A program made the translations under genes and the position numbers. Below the pieces are notes generated by a model. It made no database searches and was not told the DNA's origin. It worked only from the letters and a program-made list of their open reading frames with translations. This document shows, piece after piece, positions 43,666 through 52,933 of a stretch of 64,000 nt of DNA. Within the stretch, counting starts at the first letter, position 1; each line of letters starts with the position of its first letter. The stretch lies in contig CAYVCQ010000005.1 of NCBI GenBank assembly GCA_964450405.1, positions 1-64,000 on the forward strand. The letters are read 5' to 3'. Source of the stretch: WRGT01 sp964450405. GTDB lineage: Bacteria; Spirochaetota; UBA4802; UBA5550.

Positions 43666-45363
43666 ATGGGATTAACAGTTTTTCTTCAGAGTCCGGCTGG
43701 TCAGGGTGTTCTTTATTTCAGCCAGACTATACTCTTTGCCATGATGCTTTATATTCTTGCCGCGGAGTTTGTCCGTACCAGGGATAAAACTCTTGTCTAC
43801 AAATTAATGGCCGCATGCAGCATCACCGCTATAAGCGGCGGAACTGCCTTGATCTATATTCTTGATACGTTCTATGATGTAAAGGTAACACAGAAATATT
43901 TCCCTCTGATTTTTAACACACTTTTTGCTCTGAATGTTTTATTTCTTGCAAGAGCATTTACCTATGAGTTTGTAACAAATAGAGAGATGTTCCGTAAGCT
44001 GATAAATGCAGGGATGATGCTTTCCGGAGTTATATATGTCATTATGCAGTTTTACTGGCTGAGAGTATTTCAACCGGGAATGTCTTTCGGCAAGTCGGGG
44101 CTTCAATTTATTTTTTCACTATTTTTTATTTTTATGCTGATGTTTTCAATATATCACCTCGCCAGGTTCAGGAAGAGTTATAAGATCAGACTTGTAACCG
44201 GATTTTCTTCAATTGCAGTTGTTCAGCTTATTAATATTTACGGATCGCTTGCTGAAAATATCCCGTCTTCACTAGCTATCATCAAAGCGGCCGCGCCGAT
44301 GCTGGTTCCGATAATGTTCACCAGTGTTGTTTTTAAGGAACTCATCGGAAGAGTTGTCCTTATGGTGGAACAGATAAGGATTACATTTGAGCGGCAGAAG
44401 GAACTGGTTTTTGAACTTATAACAATCGGCTCTGAACTATCATCAATGTCCGATAATCTTGTAAAGACCGCACTTGATGGCTGGGCTAAACTTTCCTTCG
44501 TTGTAGAAACAATAAAGGAACAGATAAGTGATAGTGACGAATTGAGTGAAATTACCAGAACGTCATCGGATAGATTGAAATCTCTTAATTTTAAATCAAT
44601 AGAAGATTCTATCGATAAGTTTGTCGATTCTGTTACGGAATCCCATAATAAAAAGAGCGGTGTTTCAGTTAAATCATTTAGTGATATTCTTACAGAAATG
44701 AAGGAAAGTTCCAAACATATCGCAGAGGCATCTCTCGATGCTGAAAAACTGAAAGTACTGCTCCCCACAGTGAGCTCGGCTTTGGACGGCATTGATGATA
44801 TTTCCGATAGAACAAATATACTATCCCTTAACGCATCTATAGAAGCAGCACGGGCAGGCGCGCAGGGGCGGGGATTTGCCGTTGTTGCCGAAGAGATTGG
44901 AAGACTTGCCGAGAGTTCTCTTACCGGATCAAAAGAGGTAAGGAAAAATATTTCTGAAATTATTTCTCTATTCAGACTGTATGAGGATAAAGCCGCAGCT
45001 GCCGTATTGGAGATGAACAAACTTGTGGAAAAACTGGTTGAATTGAGTACTACAGTAGAAAATGAAACAACTCAGGAGAATGAAGAGGTAAATTCAGCAG
45101 TTTCTGAAGGGATAAAAACAGGAATTCAAATATATAATTCCGTTGTTGTAGACATAGTAAATAAAACCGAAAATGTTGATGTCATTACAGTTCGTGGAAG
45201 AGTTCACGCTGAGGAGATGAAGACTAAAATCAGCGAGCATATTACAAATATCGAATCAATAGCCGGGATTAGCGATATGATTAATGATCTTGTATCAAAA
45301 CTCAATAATAAAATAAATGTAATTATTGAACAGACCGGCGAATTGGAAAAGCTTACTTCGTAG
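43666..45363 (+). CDS. methyl-accepting chemotaxis-type signalling protein with 7TM input
   Basis: 565 residues: about seven spans in residues 10-235 (not a periplasmic ligand domain), then a cytoplasmic coiled-coil signalling domain. The hairpin tip is recognisable: IDDISDRTNILSLNASIEAA followed by RAGAQGRGFAVVAEEIGRLA. No HAMP domain is visible inside; the HAMP protein two genes upstream may complement it. It should bind CheA/CheW arrays. A weak ribosome site precedes the ATG, so coupling with the TauE gene probably matters. Confidence 0.9.
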   Translation: MGLTVFLQSPAGQGVLYFSQTILFAMMLYILAAEFVRTRDKTLVYKLMAACSITAISGGTALIYILDTFYDVKVTQKYFPLIFNTLFALNVLFLARAFTYEFVTNREMFRKLINAGMMLSGVIYVIMQFYWLRVFQPGMSFGKSGLQFIFSLFFIFMLMFSIYHLARFRKSYKIRLVTGFSSIAVVQLINIYGSLAENIPSSLAIIKAAAPMLVPIMFTSVVFKELIGRVVLMVEQIRITFERQKELVFELITIGSELSSMSDNLVKTALDGWAKLSFVVETIKEQISDSDELSEITRTSSDRLKSLNFKSIEDSIDKFVDSVTESHNKKSGVSVKSFSDILTEMKESSKHIAEASLDAEKLKVLLPTVSSALDGIDDISDRTNILSLNASIEAARAGAQGRGFAVVAEEIGRLAESSLTGSKEVRKNISEIISLFRLYEDKAAAAVLEMNKLVEKLVELSTTVENETTQENEEVNSAVSEGIKTGIQIYNSVVVDIVNKTENVDVITVRGRVHAEEMKTKISEHITNIESIAGISDMINDLVSKLNNKINVIIEQTGELEKLTS

Positions 45364-45455
45364 AGTGAGTCTGGTTGAATTCAGTTCTTCCTGTTTTGTA
45401 TAAATAAAAAAACTGTCTCTGAAAAAAATCTACTATTAACCGGGGAACACTGAAG

Positions 45456-46088
45456 ATGACATTATGGATTGAAATAGCAGGATATGTTGCATCAGCACTG
45501 GTTGCTGCAAGTTTCTACATGAAAACGATAATACCTCTTAGAATTTTTGCAATTATAAGCAATGTGGCATTTATAACTTACGGAATCGGAGCTGGTCTTT
45601 ATCCGGTTATAGTATTGCATACATTTTTATTTCCATTAAATATATTAAGACTATTACAGATGAAAAAGCTTATTAGTAATGTTAAGGAAGCATCTAGTGG
45701 AAATCTAACACTTCAATCTCTAATCCCCTATATGGCCAGAGAAAAGTTTAAGAAGGGTGATGTACTGTTCAGAAAGGGTGATGCTGCTGAAAAAATGTAT
45801 TACATCGGAGGTGGAAGAATTGAACTGGAAGAAAACAGGCTAATAATAGAAAAAGGTCACCTACTAGGCGAGATGGGAATTTTTTCGCCGAATAAAGTGA
45901 GAACCGATACTGCTTTATGCCTGGATGAGTATATGGAAGTTTTTTCAATTACAGAAAAAGGGGTTAAGCAGCTTTACTTTCAGAATCCTGAATTCGGATT
46001 TTATCTTGTTAAGCTGATAACCGGAAGATTTATACATGACCTGGAATTGGAGAAGAAGAAGTTCGATATTCATGTTTCCATGACTTAA
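45456..46088 (+). CDS. membrane protein with cyclic-nucleotide-binding domain
   Basis: 210 residues. About three spans in residues 5-68 (IAGYVASALVAASFYMKTII, LRIFAIISNVAFITYGIGAG) look like a YgjV/Popeye-type membrane part; residues 90-190 are a cNMP-binding barrel: KFKKGDVLFRKGDAAEKMYY and the phosphate-binding cassette region LLGEMGIFSPNKVRTDTALC, with the Glu and Arg that contact cyclic nucleotide. It could be an effector for the adenylate cyclase encoded at 25086, but no direct link is seen. No DNA-binding domain. Confidence 0.88.
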   Translation: MTLWIEIAGYVASALVAASFYMKTIIPLRIFAIISNVAFITYGIGAGLYPVIVLHTFLFPLNILRLLQMKKLISNVKEASSGNLTLQSLIPYMAREKFKKGDVLFRKGDAAEKMYYIGGGRIELEENRLIIEKGHLLGEMGIFSPNKVRTDTALCLDEYMEVFSITEKGVKQLYFQNPEFGFYLVKLITGRFIHDLELEKKKFDIHVSMT

Positions 46089-46381
46089 TATATTGTCGGT
46101 TCATGCGGCGATTATAAATTGTTTCCCATATAACAGGAAATTCAACGAAGTTTCTATTCCTGAGCCAAACACAAGTTTAATTATCAATATTATAAAGACC
46201 TCCGGCTTTTCAATATTGGATCTGATAAAGAATATCAAAAAGTACATGATGACTGTGCTTTAATAATAAATGGAGTTATTAAAGAATAAATTATTATTTA
46301 TCCAAACGAAATTTTAATTGTAATCTTTCCGGATAATATTACTATTAAGAGTATATTTATATTAGCTAAGGAAAAAAGACG
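46089..46381. other. AT-rich gap with a possible gene scrap
   Basis: No intact gene. The frame at 46179-46289 reads LRLFNIGSDKEYQKVHDDC and INGVIKE before a stop and looks protein-like, but has no start and no known match, so it is at most a remnant. The last bases AAGGAAAAAAG are the ribosome site of the antitoxin gene. Confidence 0.3.
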
Positions 46382-46579
46382 ATGATGACCATAGAAGAAA
46401 AAATCAAAACACTTCCTCCTGAGGCAAAAAAAGAAGCAAACGATTTTATTGATTTCCTGTTAGAAAAATCCCAGAAAGAAGAAGATAAGCGTTGGCAATT
46501 AAGGATCTCGGGAAAATCAATCGGTAAAATATGGGATAATCCCGAGGATGACGTTTATAATGAATTACTCAAAGGGTGA
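46382..46579 (+). CDS. DUF2281 antitoxin-like protein
   Basis: 65 residues: TIEEKIKTLPPEAKKEANDF followed by IDFLLEKSQKEED, the DUF2281 helix that is common in antitoxins of MazF/VapC-type toxins, then a short tail. AAGGAAAAAAGACG precedes two ATGs in tandem (46382, 46385). It overlaps the MazF gene by about 20 bases, as expected of a toxin-antitoxin operon. Confidence 0.85.
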   Translation: MMTIEEKIKTLPPEAKKEANDFIDFLLEKSQKEEDKRWQLRISGKSIGKIWDNPEDDVYNELLKG

Positions 46580-46883
46580 AATAATCCTTCTCCCGTATCC
46601 CTTTACAGATCTGACGGCGAATAAGGTTCGTCCCGCTGTTGTAGTTGGTTCAGATGGAGAGAAATATGAAGATATTTTTGTAGTACCACTCACCAGTAAG
46701 GTTTATAATCTTTCTGAAAGTGAGTTCTCTCTTGAAAACTGGAAGGAGTCAGGCTTAAATGTGCCCACTGCTGTGAAAAGAGGATGTATCCTCATCGATA
46801 CTGAACTGATAATTAAAAAAATTGGTGTTTTAAGTAATGCGGATTTAGAACGTATTAATAATTCTCTAAAAAATATGGCTTGA
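46560..46883 (+). CDS. MazF/PemK family mRNA interferase toxin
   Basis: 107 residues. Canonical opening KGEIILLPYPFTDLTANKVR with PAVVVG, then DIFVVPLTSK and RGCILIDTELIIKKIG; the Arg after TANKV and the TSK Thr/Ser are the positions used for RNA cutting in the family. It is a sequence-specific endoribonuclease inhibited by the product of the gene before it. ATG 46560 is taken as the start (an ATG at 46548 is right on top of the GAGG). Confidence 0.9.
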   Translation: MNYSKGEIILLPYPFTDLTANKVRPAVVVGSDGEKYEDIFVVPLTSKVYNLSESEFSLENWKESGLNVPTAVKRGCILIDTELIIKKIGVLSNADLERINNSLKNMA

Positions 46884-46969
46884 ATTGTAAAAAACTGTTA
46901 CTGCAAAATTCTTCTCTTCCCCGCTTCTTTACCCTGGATCAAAAAAAACCTAATGAGACATAAATAGTA

Positions 46970-46998
46970 TTGACAACATTAGTGAAGTTTACAATAAA
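46970..46998 (+). promoter_or_regulatory. putative sigma-70-type promoter for pyrB
   Basis: TTGACA (46970-46975), 17-base spacer, AATAAA (46993-46998; four of six match TATAAT). It lies about 95 bases upstream of pyrB. No attenuator hairpin was seen in the leader. Confidence 0.35.
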
Positions 46999-47094
46999 TA
47001 TATAGGTTACAGACATAAAATTGTTAAATCAGATTTTTGTAAAAAATCTATTATATGCTGTAACCACTTTATATATGGAAAGTATAAAAGTGAT

Positions 47095-48048
47095 ATGAAT
47101 TCATTAAACAGAAAAGATCTCCTTGATATTAAGTCCCTCTCCCCCGATGAGATAATGCTCATATGCGATACTGCAAAATACTTTAAAGATGTTTTTACCC
47201 GTGATGTTAAAACTGTACCGGTTCTTCGAGGGAAAACTGTCTGTACACTCTTCTATGAGCCTTCAACCCGAACAAGGCTCAGCTTTGAAATGGCTGCAAA
47301 ACTTCTCTCTGCAAATACAATAAATGTTCCTGTGACAACTTCGAGCGTAGTAAAGGGTGAATCGCTTATCGATACCGTAAGGACTCTCGAGGCAATGAAG
47401 GCAGATTATATTGTTATGAGGCATGGGGCATCACTGGCGCCCCATTTTTTATCTAAAAATATTAAAGCCTCTGTCATCAACGGTGGTGACGGCTATCATT
47501 CTCATCCCACCCAGGCGCTGTTGGATACCTATTCAATCATTGAAAAGAGAGGCACACTGAAGGGGCTTCATATCGGTATTATCGGTGACATCAAGCATTC
47601 AAGGGTTGCAAGATCGGATATAGTCGCATTTACAAAACTCGGTGCAAAGGTTACTCTCTGCGGCCCATCTACTCTACTTCCCGATGAATTCAAACAGTAT
47701 GGCGTGGAGATTACCTATAATCTGGATAAACTGCTCCCCGAGCTTGATGTAATAAATATGCTGAGGATTCAGAGAGAGAGGCAGAAGGGATCACTCTTCC
47801 CTTCAATCAGAGAGTATAATCTTCTCTACTCTCTCACTGAAGAGAGATTCGCAAAGTGTAAATCAGATATTATTGTTATGCATCCCGGACCGATGAACCG
47901 CGGTATAGAACTGGATGATGCAGTGGCGGATTCTCCGAATTCGATTATAAATGAGCAGGTTACAAACGGAGTTGCTGTAAGAATGGCAATTTTCTATCTC
48001 CTGGCTGGCGGTACGCCGCTAAGTGATGCTGATACAGAGGGTAATTAA
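47095..48048 (+). CDS. pyrB: aspartate carbamoyltransferase catalytic chain
   Basis: Second step of de novo pyrimidine synthesis: carbamoyl phosphate plus aspartate to carbamoyl-aspartate, in the cytoplasm. 317 residues with the key motifs: FYEPSTRTRLSFEMAAK (carbamoyl-phosphate loop, 54-70), HPTQALLDTY, INMLRIQRER and HPGPMNRGIELDD. A separate regulatory chain PyrI is not encoded in the window. Five bases separate it from pyrC, so pyrBC form an operon. Confidence 0.97.
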   Translation: MNSLNRKDLLDIKSLSPDEIMLICDTAKYFKDVFTRDVKTVPVLRGKTVCTLFYEPSTRTRLSFEMAAKLLSANTINVPVTTSSVVKGESLIDTVRTLEAMKADYIVMRHGASLAPHFLSKNIKASVINGGDGYHSHPTQALLDTYSIIEKRGTLKGLHIGIIGDIKHSRVARSDIVAFTKLGAKVTLCGPSTLLPDEFKQYGVEITYNLDKLLPELDVINMLRIQRERQKGSLFPSIREYNLLYSLTEERFAKCKSDIIVMHPGPMNRGIELDDAVADSPNSIINEQVTNGVAVRMAIFYLLAGGTPLSDADTEGN

Positions 48049-48053
48049 TATCT

Positions 48054-49337
48054 ATGGGAATACTGATAAAAAATGGAAGAGTTATTGATCCTGCTAGCGG
48101 AACAGATGAAAAACTCGACATACTCATAAGTGAAAATAAAATTAAAGATATAGGACAGAATCTTAAGGCCGGTGATGGTGATGAAGTTATTGATGCTAAT
48201 GGTAACTTAGTACTTCCGGGCCTCATAGATATACACGTTCACTTTCGCGAGCCTGGAAGAGAGGATGTTGAAACAATAATCGGCGGCTCAATGGTAGCGG
48301 CCAAAAGCGGTTATACATCTGTCTGTACTATGCCGAACACTTCACCGGTAATTGATAACCAGGCTCTGGTACGTTTTATAATAATGGAAGCCGCAAAGGG
48401 CCCGATAAATGTTTTCCCCACGGCAAATATTTCAAAGGGGGGGAAGGGTGAAGAGATCTCCGAGATGGGTGAACTGGTAAAAGGGGGAGCAGTTGCATTT
48501 ACTGATGACGGCAAACCTGTTATAAGCTCTATACTGATGAGACGGGCTCTTGAGTATTCACGTATGTTTGATGTGCCGGTGTTATCACACGCTGAGGATA
48601 AAATTCTTGCCGACGATGGTTTGATGAATGAAGGACTCAATTCAAACAAACTGGGACTGCATGGAATCCCCTGTGAAGCCGAAGAGGTAATGATCGCACG
48701 AGATATAATCCTTACACGTCTTGCAAAGGGGAGACTTCATATCTGCCATGTCTCATCCGGCGGATCGGTAGAGCTTGTGCGACGGGGCAAAGCTGATGGA
48801 ATAAGTGTATCCTGTGAAACGGCACCTCACTATTTTGCATTGAATGATGATGCAGTTGAAGAACATCTCTCCATGGCGAAAATGAATCCTCCACTGCGGA
48901 GTGAGCATGATAGAAAAGAAATAATACGCGGACTTAAAGATGGAACAATTGAGGTTATTGCAACAGACCATGCACCGCATGCTTTATTTGAAAAGATGCA
49001 GGAGATGGAGTATGCTCCATTTGGAATCATTGGTCTTGAAACTTCTGTGCCATTAATCATAACAGAACTTGTACGGAATAATAATTTTTCATATATAGAG
49101 GCATTCTCAAAAGTAACATGCAATCCATCAAGACTGCTTAATCTGGGAAGAGGGGAACTTAAAGCCGGAGCAATGGCGGATGTTACAATTATCAATCCCG
49201 ACGAGAAAATTACTGTTGATGAAAAATTTCTGAAATCGAAATGCAAGAATACTCCATTTATCGGGAAAGAACTCTACGGCAGTATTGAATACACAATCTG
49301 TAACGGTAAAATTGTACATAAGAGAAGCCAGGCCTGA
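48054..49337 (+). CDS. pyrC: dihydroorotase
   Basis: Third step of pyrimidine synthesis (cyclises carbamoyl-aspartate). 427 residues, type I-like (PyrC of Gram-positive and Aquifex kind). The metal site shows HVHFREPG (HxH), FTDDGKP (bridging Asp), LSHAED, HICHVSSG and the catalytic Asp in ATDHAPH. Other signatures are MPNTSPVID and MNPPLRSEHD. It follows pyrB directly and an adenine methyltransferase gene follows five bases later. Confidence 0.97.
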   Translation: MGILIKNGRVIDPASGTDEKLDILISENKIKDIGQNLKAGDGDEVIDANGNLVLPGLIDIHVHFREPGREDVETIIGGSMVAAKSGYTSVCTMPNTSPVIDNQALVRFIIMEAAKGPINVFPTANISKGGKGEEISEMGELVKGGAVAFTDDGKPVISSILMRRALEYSRMFDVPVLSHAEDKILADDGLMNEGLNSNKLGLHGIPCEAEEVMIARDIILTRLAKGRLHICHVSSGGSVELVRRGKADGISVSCETAPHYFALNDDAVEEHLSMAKMNPPLRSEHDRKEIIRGLKDGTIEVIATDHAPHALFEKMQEMEYAPFGIIGLETSVPLIITELVRNNNFSYIEAFSKVTCNPSRLLNLGRGELKAGAMADVTIINPDEKITVDEKFLKSKCKNTPFIGKELYGSIEYTICNGKIVHKRSQA

Positions 49338-49342
49338 GATAG

Positions 49343-51286
49343 ATGAAACAATCTCCAACTGAAAAGCATATTTCAACATCAGAAACAGCACAGATGCTCG
49401 GTATCTCCGAGACTTCTGTAAAGAACTGGGTGCGCCACGGATTTATTGAAATCTCACATGGAAAAAATGATCATCTTTTTCTTGAAGAGGATATACTTTC
49501 ACTTCGCGGCCGGATACTCAGCGGTGATCTGAAGAGACTTAACAGCAGAGCAAATAAATCAAACTCCTCCAGAACATTCCTGTCCGATGAACTTTTTCAG
49601 AGTGAGGATGAGAAACGCGCTGTCTCTGAAATTTCATCTTTTATAATGAGACATAATATCCCTGTGTCATCAGCGCTATTCTTTTTATCGCTGAATCTTC
49701 TGAAAAAAAAAGGTATGCTCGAGGGGACAACTCCAGAGGAGATACTTTTTTCTCCGGAGATAAATATACGGAACAGGGCGAAGCTAAGTGAAACGCTGAG
49801 CATCTGGAGAGATACTCTCTGCGGTGAAGCACTCCCTGAGTTTTTTGAAATACTAAATGCAGAGATTCCTGATCACAGCAATATTACAGGAATTATTTAC
49901 CAGTCAATCCTGCTCGAGGGTGATAAGAGTAAACTTGGATTGTACTACACTCCTGATAAAGTTGTCTCAGAGATTATAGAGAGAATTGCACATAGAGAAA
50001 ATCTCTTCATGGATCCATGCTGCGGTACCGGTCAGTTTCTTCTTGCATTCGCTGACATAACAGATAATCCTGATAATATTTATGGTATTGATATAGATCC
50101 AATTGCAGTAAATGTTGCAAAAATAAATTTGTTAATGAAGTTTCCAAAACTGGATTTTAATCCCAAAGTATTCTGCGCTGATTCACTTTTAGATTTTAAT
50201 GAGTCTATACTTTTAGATAACAGAAACAGATTTTCCGAGTTTGACTGTATTGCAACTAATCCACCATGGGGTTCGTACTTTAATAAGAGTGAATTAAAAA
50301 ATCTAAGGAATTTCTATCCGGAAATCGTATCCGGTGAGTCTTTCTCATACTTTCTTGTTAAAAGTCTCCGCATGTTGAAGGAGGGTGGAAATCTCTCATT
50401 CGTACTTCCGGAATCTATACTTAATGTAAAAATCCATAGTGATATCAGAAAATATATATTTTCAAATTTTCAGATTTCGAGGATTGAACAGAAAAAGAAA
50501 ATATTTAAAAATGTTTTCAGTCCTGCGGCAGTAATTGATATCAGAAATAATACAGGTAATGATGATGTCGAGATAGTTAATTCAAACGAGTCATTCAGAA
50601 TAAATCATAAAAGATTCGGCGGTAACAGCAATTTTATTTTTGATATTAACGTTGATTCATTTGATGAGAATATTCTCGGCAGGATATACTCTCACAAACA
50701 CGATACCCTGAAGGGGAATGCTCTATGGGCTCTTGGAATTGTAACAGGAAACAACCCTGAATATGTCAGAGAAAAAAAAGAGAAATGGAATGAACCTGTA
50801 ATTAAGGGGAAAGATATCTCGCCCTTTAAAATTACCCCTCCCGATACATATATAAAATTTGATCCGGAAAAATTTCAGCAGACTGCAGATGTAAGTTTTT
50901 ACCGGAGCAGTGAAAAGCTGATTTATAAATATATATCAAACAGACTTATCTTTGCAATTGACAGGGAGCAGAGAGTAACGCTGAACAGCGCAAATATTCT
51001 GATACCGCAGCTGGACGGAGTTGGTATAAAAATAATTATGGCGCTTTTTAATTCAGAGTTGTATCAGTATATTTTTCAGAAAAAGTTTTCATCCGTTAAA
51101 GTGCTGAGAAGTCATCTTGAAGAACTGCCGGTCCCTGTACTTGAACAATCTCAGCATACGTTTATCGAGCGCATGGTTGATGATATTGAAACAGGAGGTT
51201 CTGTTGAACCTCTCAATGAATATGTATATTCAATTTTCAGATTAAAGAAATCTGAGATTGATCTTATTAAAAGCAGAGTAAAGTAA
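49343..51286 (+). CDS. N6-adenine DNA methyltransferase with N-terminal HTH
   Basis: 647 residues. Residues 9-60 are a MerR/excisionase-type helix-turn-helix (STSETAQMLGISETSVKNWV, DHLFLEEDILSLRGRI). A middle helical region leads to a class gamma methyltransferase core: YYTPDKVV at 201, motif I MDPCCGTGQFLLAF (223-236), GIDIDPIAV, and motif IV NPPWG (306-310). The C-terminal third resembles TaqI-like target recognition parts (VIKGKDISPFKI, RLIFAIDREQRVTLNSANIL). No nuclease motif and no partner restriction gene are nearby, so it may be an orphan, regulatory enzyme. It lies five bases after pyrC in the same operon; the ribosome site is weak. Confidence 0.9.
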   Translation: MKQSPTEKHISTSETAQMLGISETSVKNWVRHGFIEISHGKNDHLFLEEDILSLRGRILSGDLKRLNSRANKSNSSRTFLSDELFQSEDEKRAVSEISSFIMRHNIPVSSALFFLSLNLLKKKGMLEGTTPEEILFSPEINIRNRAKLSETLSIWRDTLCGEALPEFFEILNAEIPDHSNITGIIYQSILLEGDKSKLGLYYTPDKVVSEIIERIAHRENLFMDPCCGTGQFLLAFADITDNPDNIYGIDIDPIAVNVAKINLLMKFPKLDFNPKVFCADSLLDFNESILLDNRNRFSEFDCIATNPPWGSYFNKSELKNLRNFYPEIVSGESFSYFLVKSLRMLKEGGNLSFVLPESILNVKIHSDIRKYIFSNFQISRIEQKKKIFKNVFSPAAVIDIRNNTGNDDVEIVNSNESFRINHKRFGGNSNFIFDINVDSFDENILGRIYSHKHDTLKGNALWALGIVTGNNPEYVREKKEKWNEPVIKGKDISPFKITPPDTYIKFDPEKFQQTADVSFYRSSEKLIYKYISNRLIFAIDREQRVTLNSANILIPQLDGVGIKIIMALFNSELYQYIFQKKFSSVKVLRSHLEELPVPVLEQSQHTFIERMVDDIETGGSVEPLNEYVYSIFRLKKSEIDLIKSRVK

Positions 51287-51289
51287 AAA

Positions 51290-52177
51290 TTACTCTTTAA
51301 GTTTTTCATCCATAAAGTCCATCATCTCGGGAACCTGTCCGCGCCAGTAGAGCCATCCGTAAGCACCGAACTTATTATCTTTATAGAAAACACTGTATTC
51401 AGGAGATTTTTTCTGAAGCTGTTTAAGCTTTATCGCCATAATGCGGGACTGTCCCGGATTATATGCATCCTGTTTTAATCCGTGATAAAGGTATATATGT
51501 ACACCTTTTAGTCTTTCTGCAAGTTTAAGGGGATTGTCGTCATTTTCCCATCTGGTCTGAAATTTGCTGTAGCTGCCGTAAACTGCCTCTATCATTCCGC
51601 TGGTCTGAAGAATAGTCGGGTCGTAATATCCCGAGATACCGGCTGCAACCTGGAATTTTTCAGGATACTGACATGCGGTTAGGATTGCTCCATGTGCTCC
51701 GGCGATTACACCGGCAATTCCGGTACTCTCTTTTTTTAGTGCCAGAGAAAAGTTATCGTTTAGAAATTTAATAAGAGTTTCACCTACAAATTTTCCGCCA
51801 GGGATGATGTTCCATTTAGTCTTTGTTTCGGGATAGAAGGAACTTTCATAAACCGATTTGTCCATATCCGGACAAACGATAACCATATTGTATTTATTTG
51901 CAGATGCTTCTATAGCAGCGCCGGTTTCCCAGTCTCTCTCATTTGCTGCATATTGAGGGAGTGCTATTATTGTCCTGAGCTGCTTCCCCTTGGTGTATCC
52001 TTTAGGAAAGTAAATCTGAATCTTTGCGGATGAGACCTCCCCCATATATTCAGTTTTAACGATTATATTTCTCAGCCATTTCCCGGGTTGAGCCTGACTG
52101 GCGTAATCGACATCTCCTGCAGAGCCGGTAATGGAAGTCGATAGCAGAATGATAAATAGAAAGAGAGTTCTTTTCAT
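51290..52177 (-). CDS. secreted esterase-fold protein lacking catalytic residues
   Basis: 295 residues with a signal peptide (TLFLFIILLSTSITGSA). The body follows the FrmB/antigen-85 type alpha/beta-hydrolase family (IYFPKGYTKGKQLRTIIALP, MDKSVYESSFYP, and the elbow region GIAGVIAGAHGAILTACQYP). Where active members have GxSxGG the sequence is G-V-I-A-G-A, so the nucleophile is Ile; where they have GGHxWxYW it is GAYGWLYW, so the catalytic His is Tyr. This predicts a non-catalytic protein, perhaps a binding or structural one. The start at 52177 has GAGGTACAATTTC upstream; the ORF is open to 52198. Convergent with the methyltransferase gene, only three bases away. Confidence 0.85.
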   Translation of the reverse strand: MKRTLFLFIILLSTSITGSAGDVDYASQAQPGKWLRNIIVKTEYMGEVSSAKIQIYFPKGYTKGKQLRTIIALPQYAANERDWETGAAIEASANKYNMVIVCPDMDKSVYESSFYPETKTKWNIIPGGKFVGETLIKFLNDNFSLALKKESTGIAGVIAGAHGAILTACQYPEKFQVAAGISGYYDPTILQTSGMIEAVYGSYSKFQTRWENDDNPLKLAERLKGVHIYLYHGLKQDAYNPGQSRIMAIKLKQLQKKSPEYSVFYKDNKFGAYGWLYWRGQVPEMMDFMDEKLKE

Positions 52178-52256
52178 GAAATTGTACCTCATATGCATTT
52201 TATGATTTCAATTTAATTAAATCATTTTGGCGGAATGAGTCAAGCAGTTTAATGAT

Positions 52257-52931
52257 TCACGCCATATATCCATTCTCTTTCATGCTGTAGTAGGATAAAT
52301 TTGTAAGAATTATATGATCAAGCAGCGGTATTCCGACAATTTTACCTGCTTCGACAAGTCTCTTTGTGGTATCAATATCCTGTTTCGAGGGAGATGCATT
52401 TCCCGATGGATGATTGTGAGTTACAATTATTCCCGAGCCTGCCTCTTTTATTGCATCTCTGAAAACCTCTCTGGGATGAACAATTGCTTCTGTGATAGTT
52501 CCTACAGATACTACGGTTTTTTTCAGCAGCATATTTTTATTATTAACTACAAGAACTCTGAACTCCTCTTTCTGGAGACAGGCAATTTCCGGCAGCAGCA
52601 GATTCCACACTGCACCGGGGGAACTTATGTGTTTTAAATCGGTGATATCGGTAATTACACGTCGTCCTATTTCAAAGGCAGCCTGTATCTTAACGGCAGT
52701 TTTTAATCCCAGCCCTTTTTCCATGGCAATTTCTCTAAGACCGGCTCTCGACACTGCCGATAGTCCGCCCATGTTTTTTATTATTGCAGAAGAGAGCTCA
52801 AGAACATCAATATCCTTGATTCCGGTTCCTACGATTACCGCAAGAAGTTCAATATCTGAAAGGTCACGAACACTCTCTCCATCAATACATTTTTGGACAG
52901 GGAGTTTAAAGTCGACATGGATTCTGCTCAT
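52257..52931 (-). CDS. radC: RadC/JAB domain DNA repair-type protein
   Basis: 224 residues: an N-terminal UPF0758 helix-hairpin part (DLSDIELLAVIVGTGIKDID, KGLGLKTAVKIQAAFEIGRR) and a C-terminal JAMM (MPN) metalloprotease-like domain with HNHPSGNASPSKQD (HxH plus Asp) and the upstream Glu in HPREVF. The usual RadC role, once thought to be recombinational repair, is not settled. It starts two bases after the phospholipase D gene, so they are co-transcribed. Confidence 0.95.
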   Translation of the reverse strand: MSRIHVDFKLPVQKCIDGESVRDLSDIELLAVIVGTGIKDIDVLELSSAIIKNMGGLSAVSRAGLREIAMEKGLGLKTAVKIQAAFEIGRRVITDITDLKHISSPGAVWNLLLPEIACLQKEEFRVLVVNNKNMLLKKTVVSVGTITEAIVHPREVFRDAIKEAGSGIIVTHNHPSGNASPSKQDIDTTKRLVEAGKIVGIPLLDHIILTNLSYYSMKENGYMA

Positions 52932-52933
52932 TT

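Noticed and set aside
44238..45020. 260-codon minus-strand frame opposite the chemoreceptor
   Set aside because: Antisense shadow of the signalling domain, with serine-rich composition typical of such shadows.
48311..49246. minus-strand frames of 60-138 codons opposite pyrC
   Set aside because: All are shadows of a certain dihydroorotase gene.
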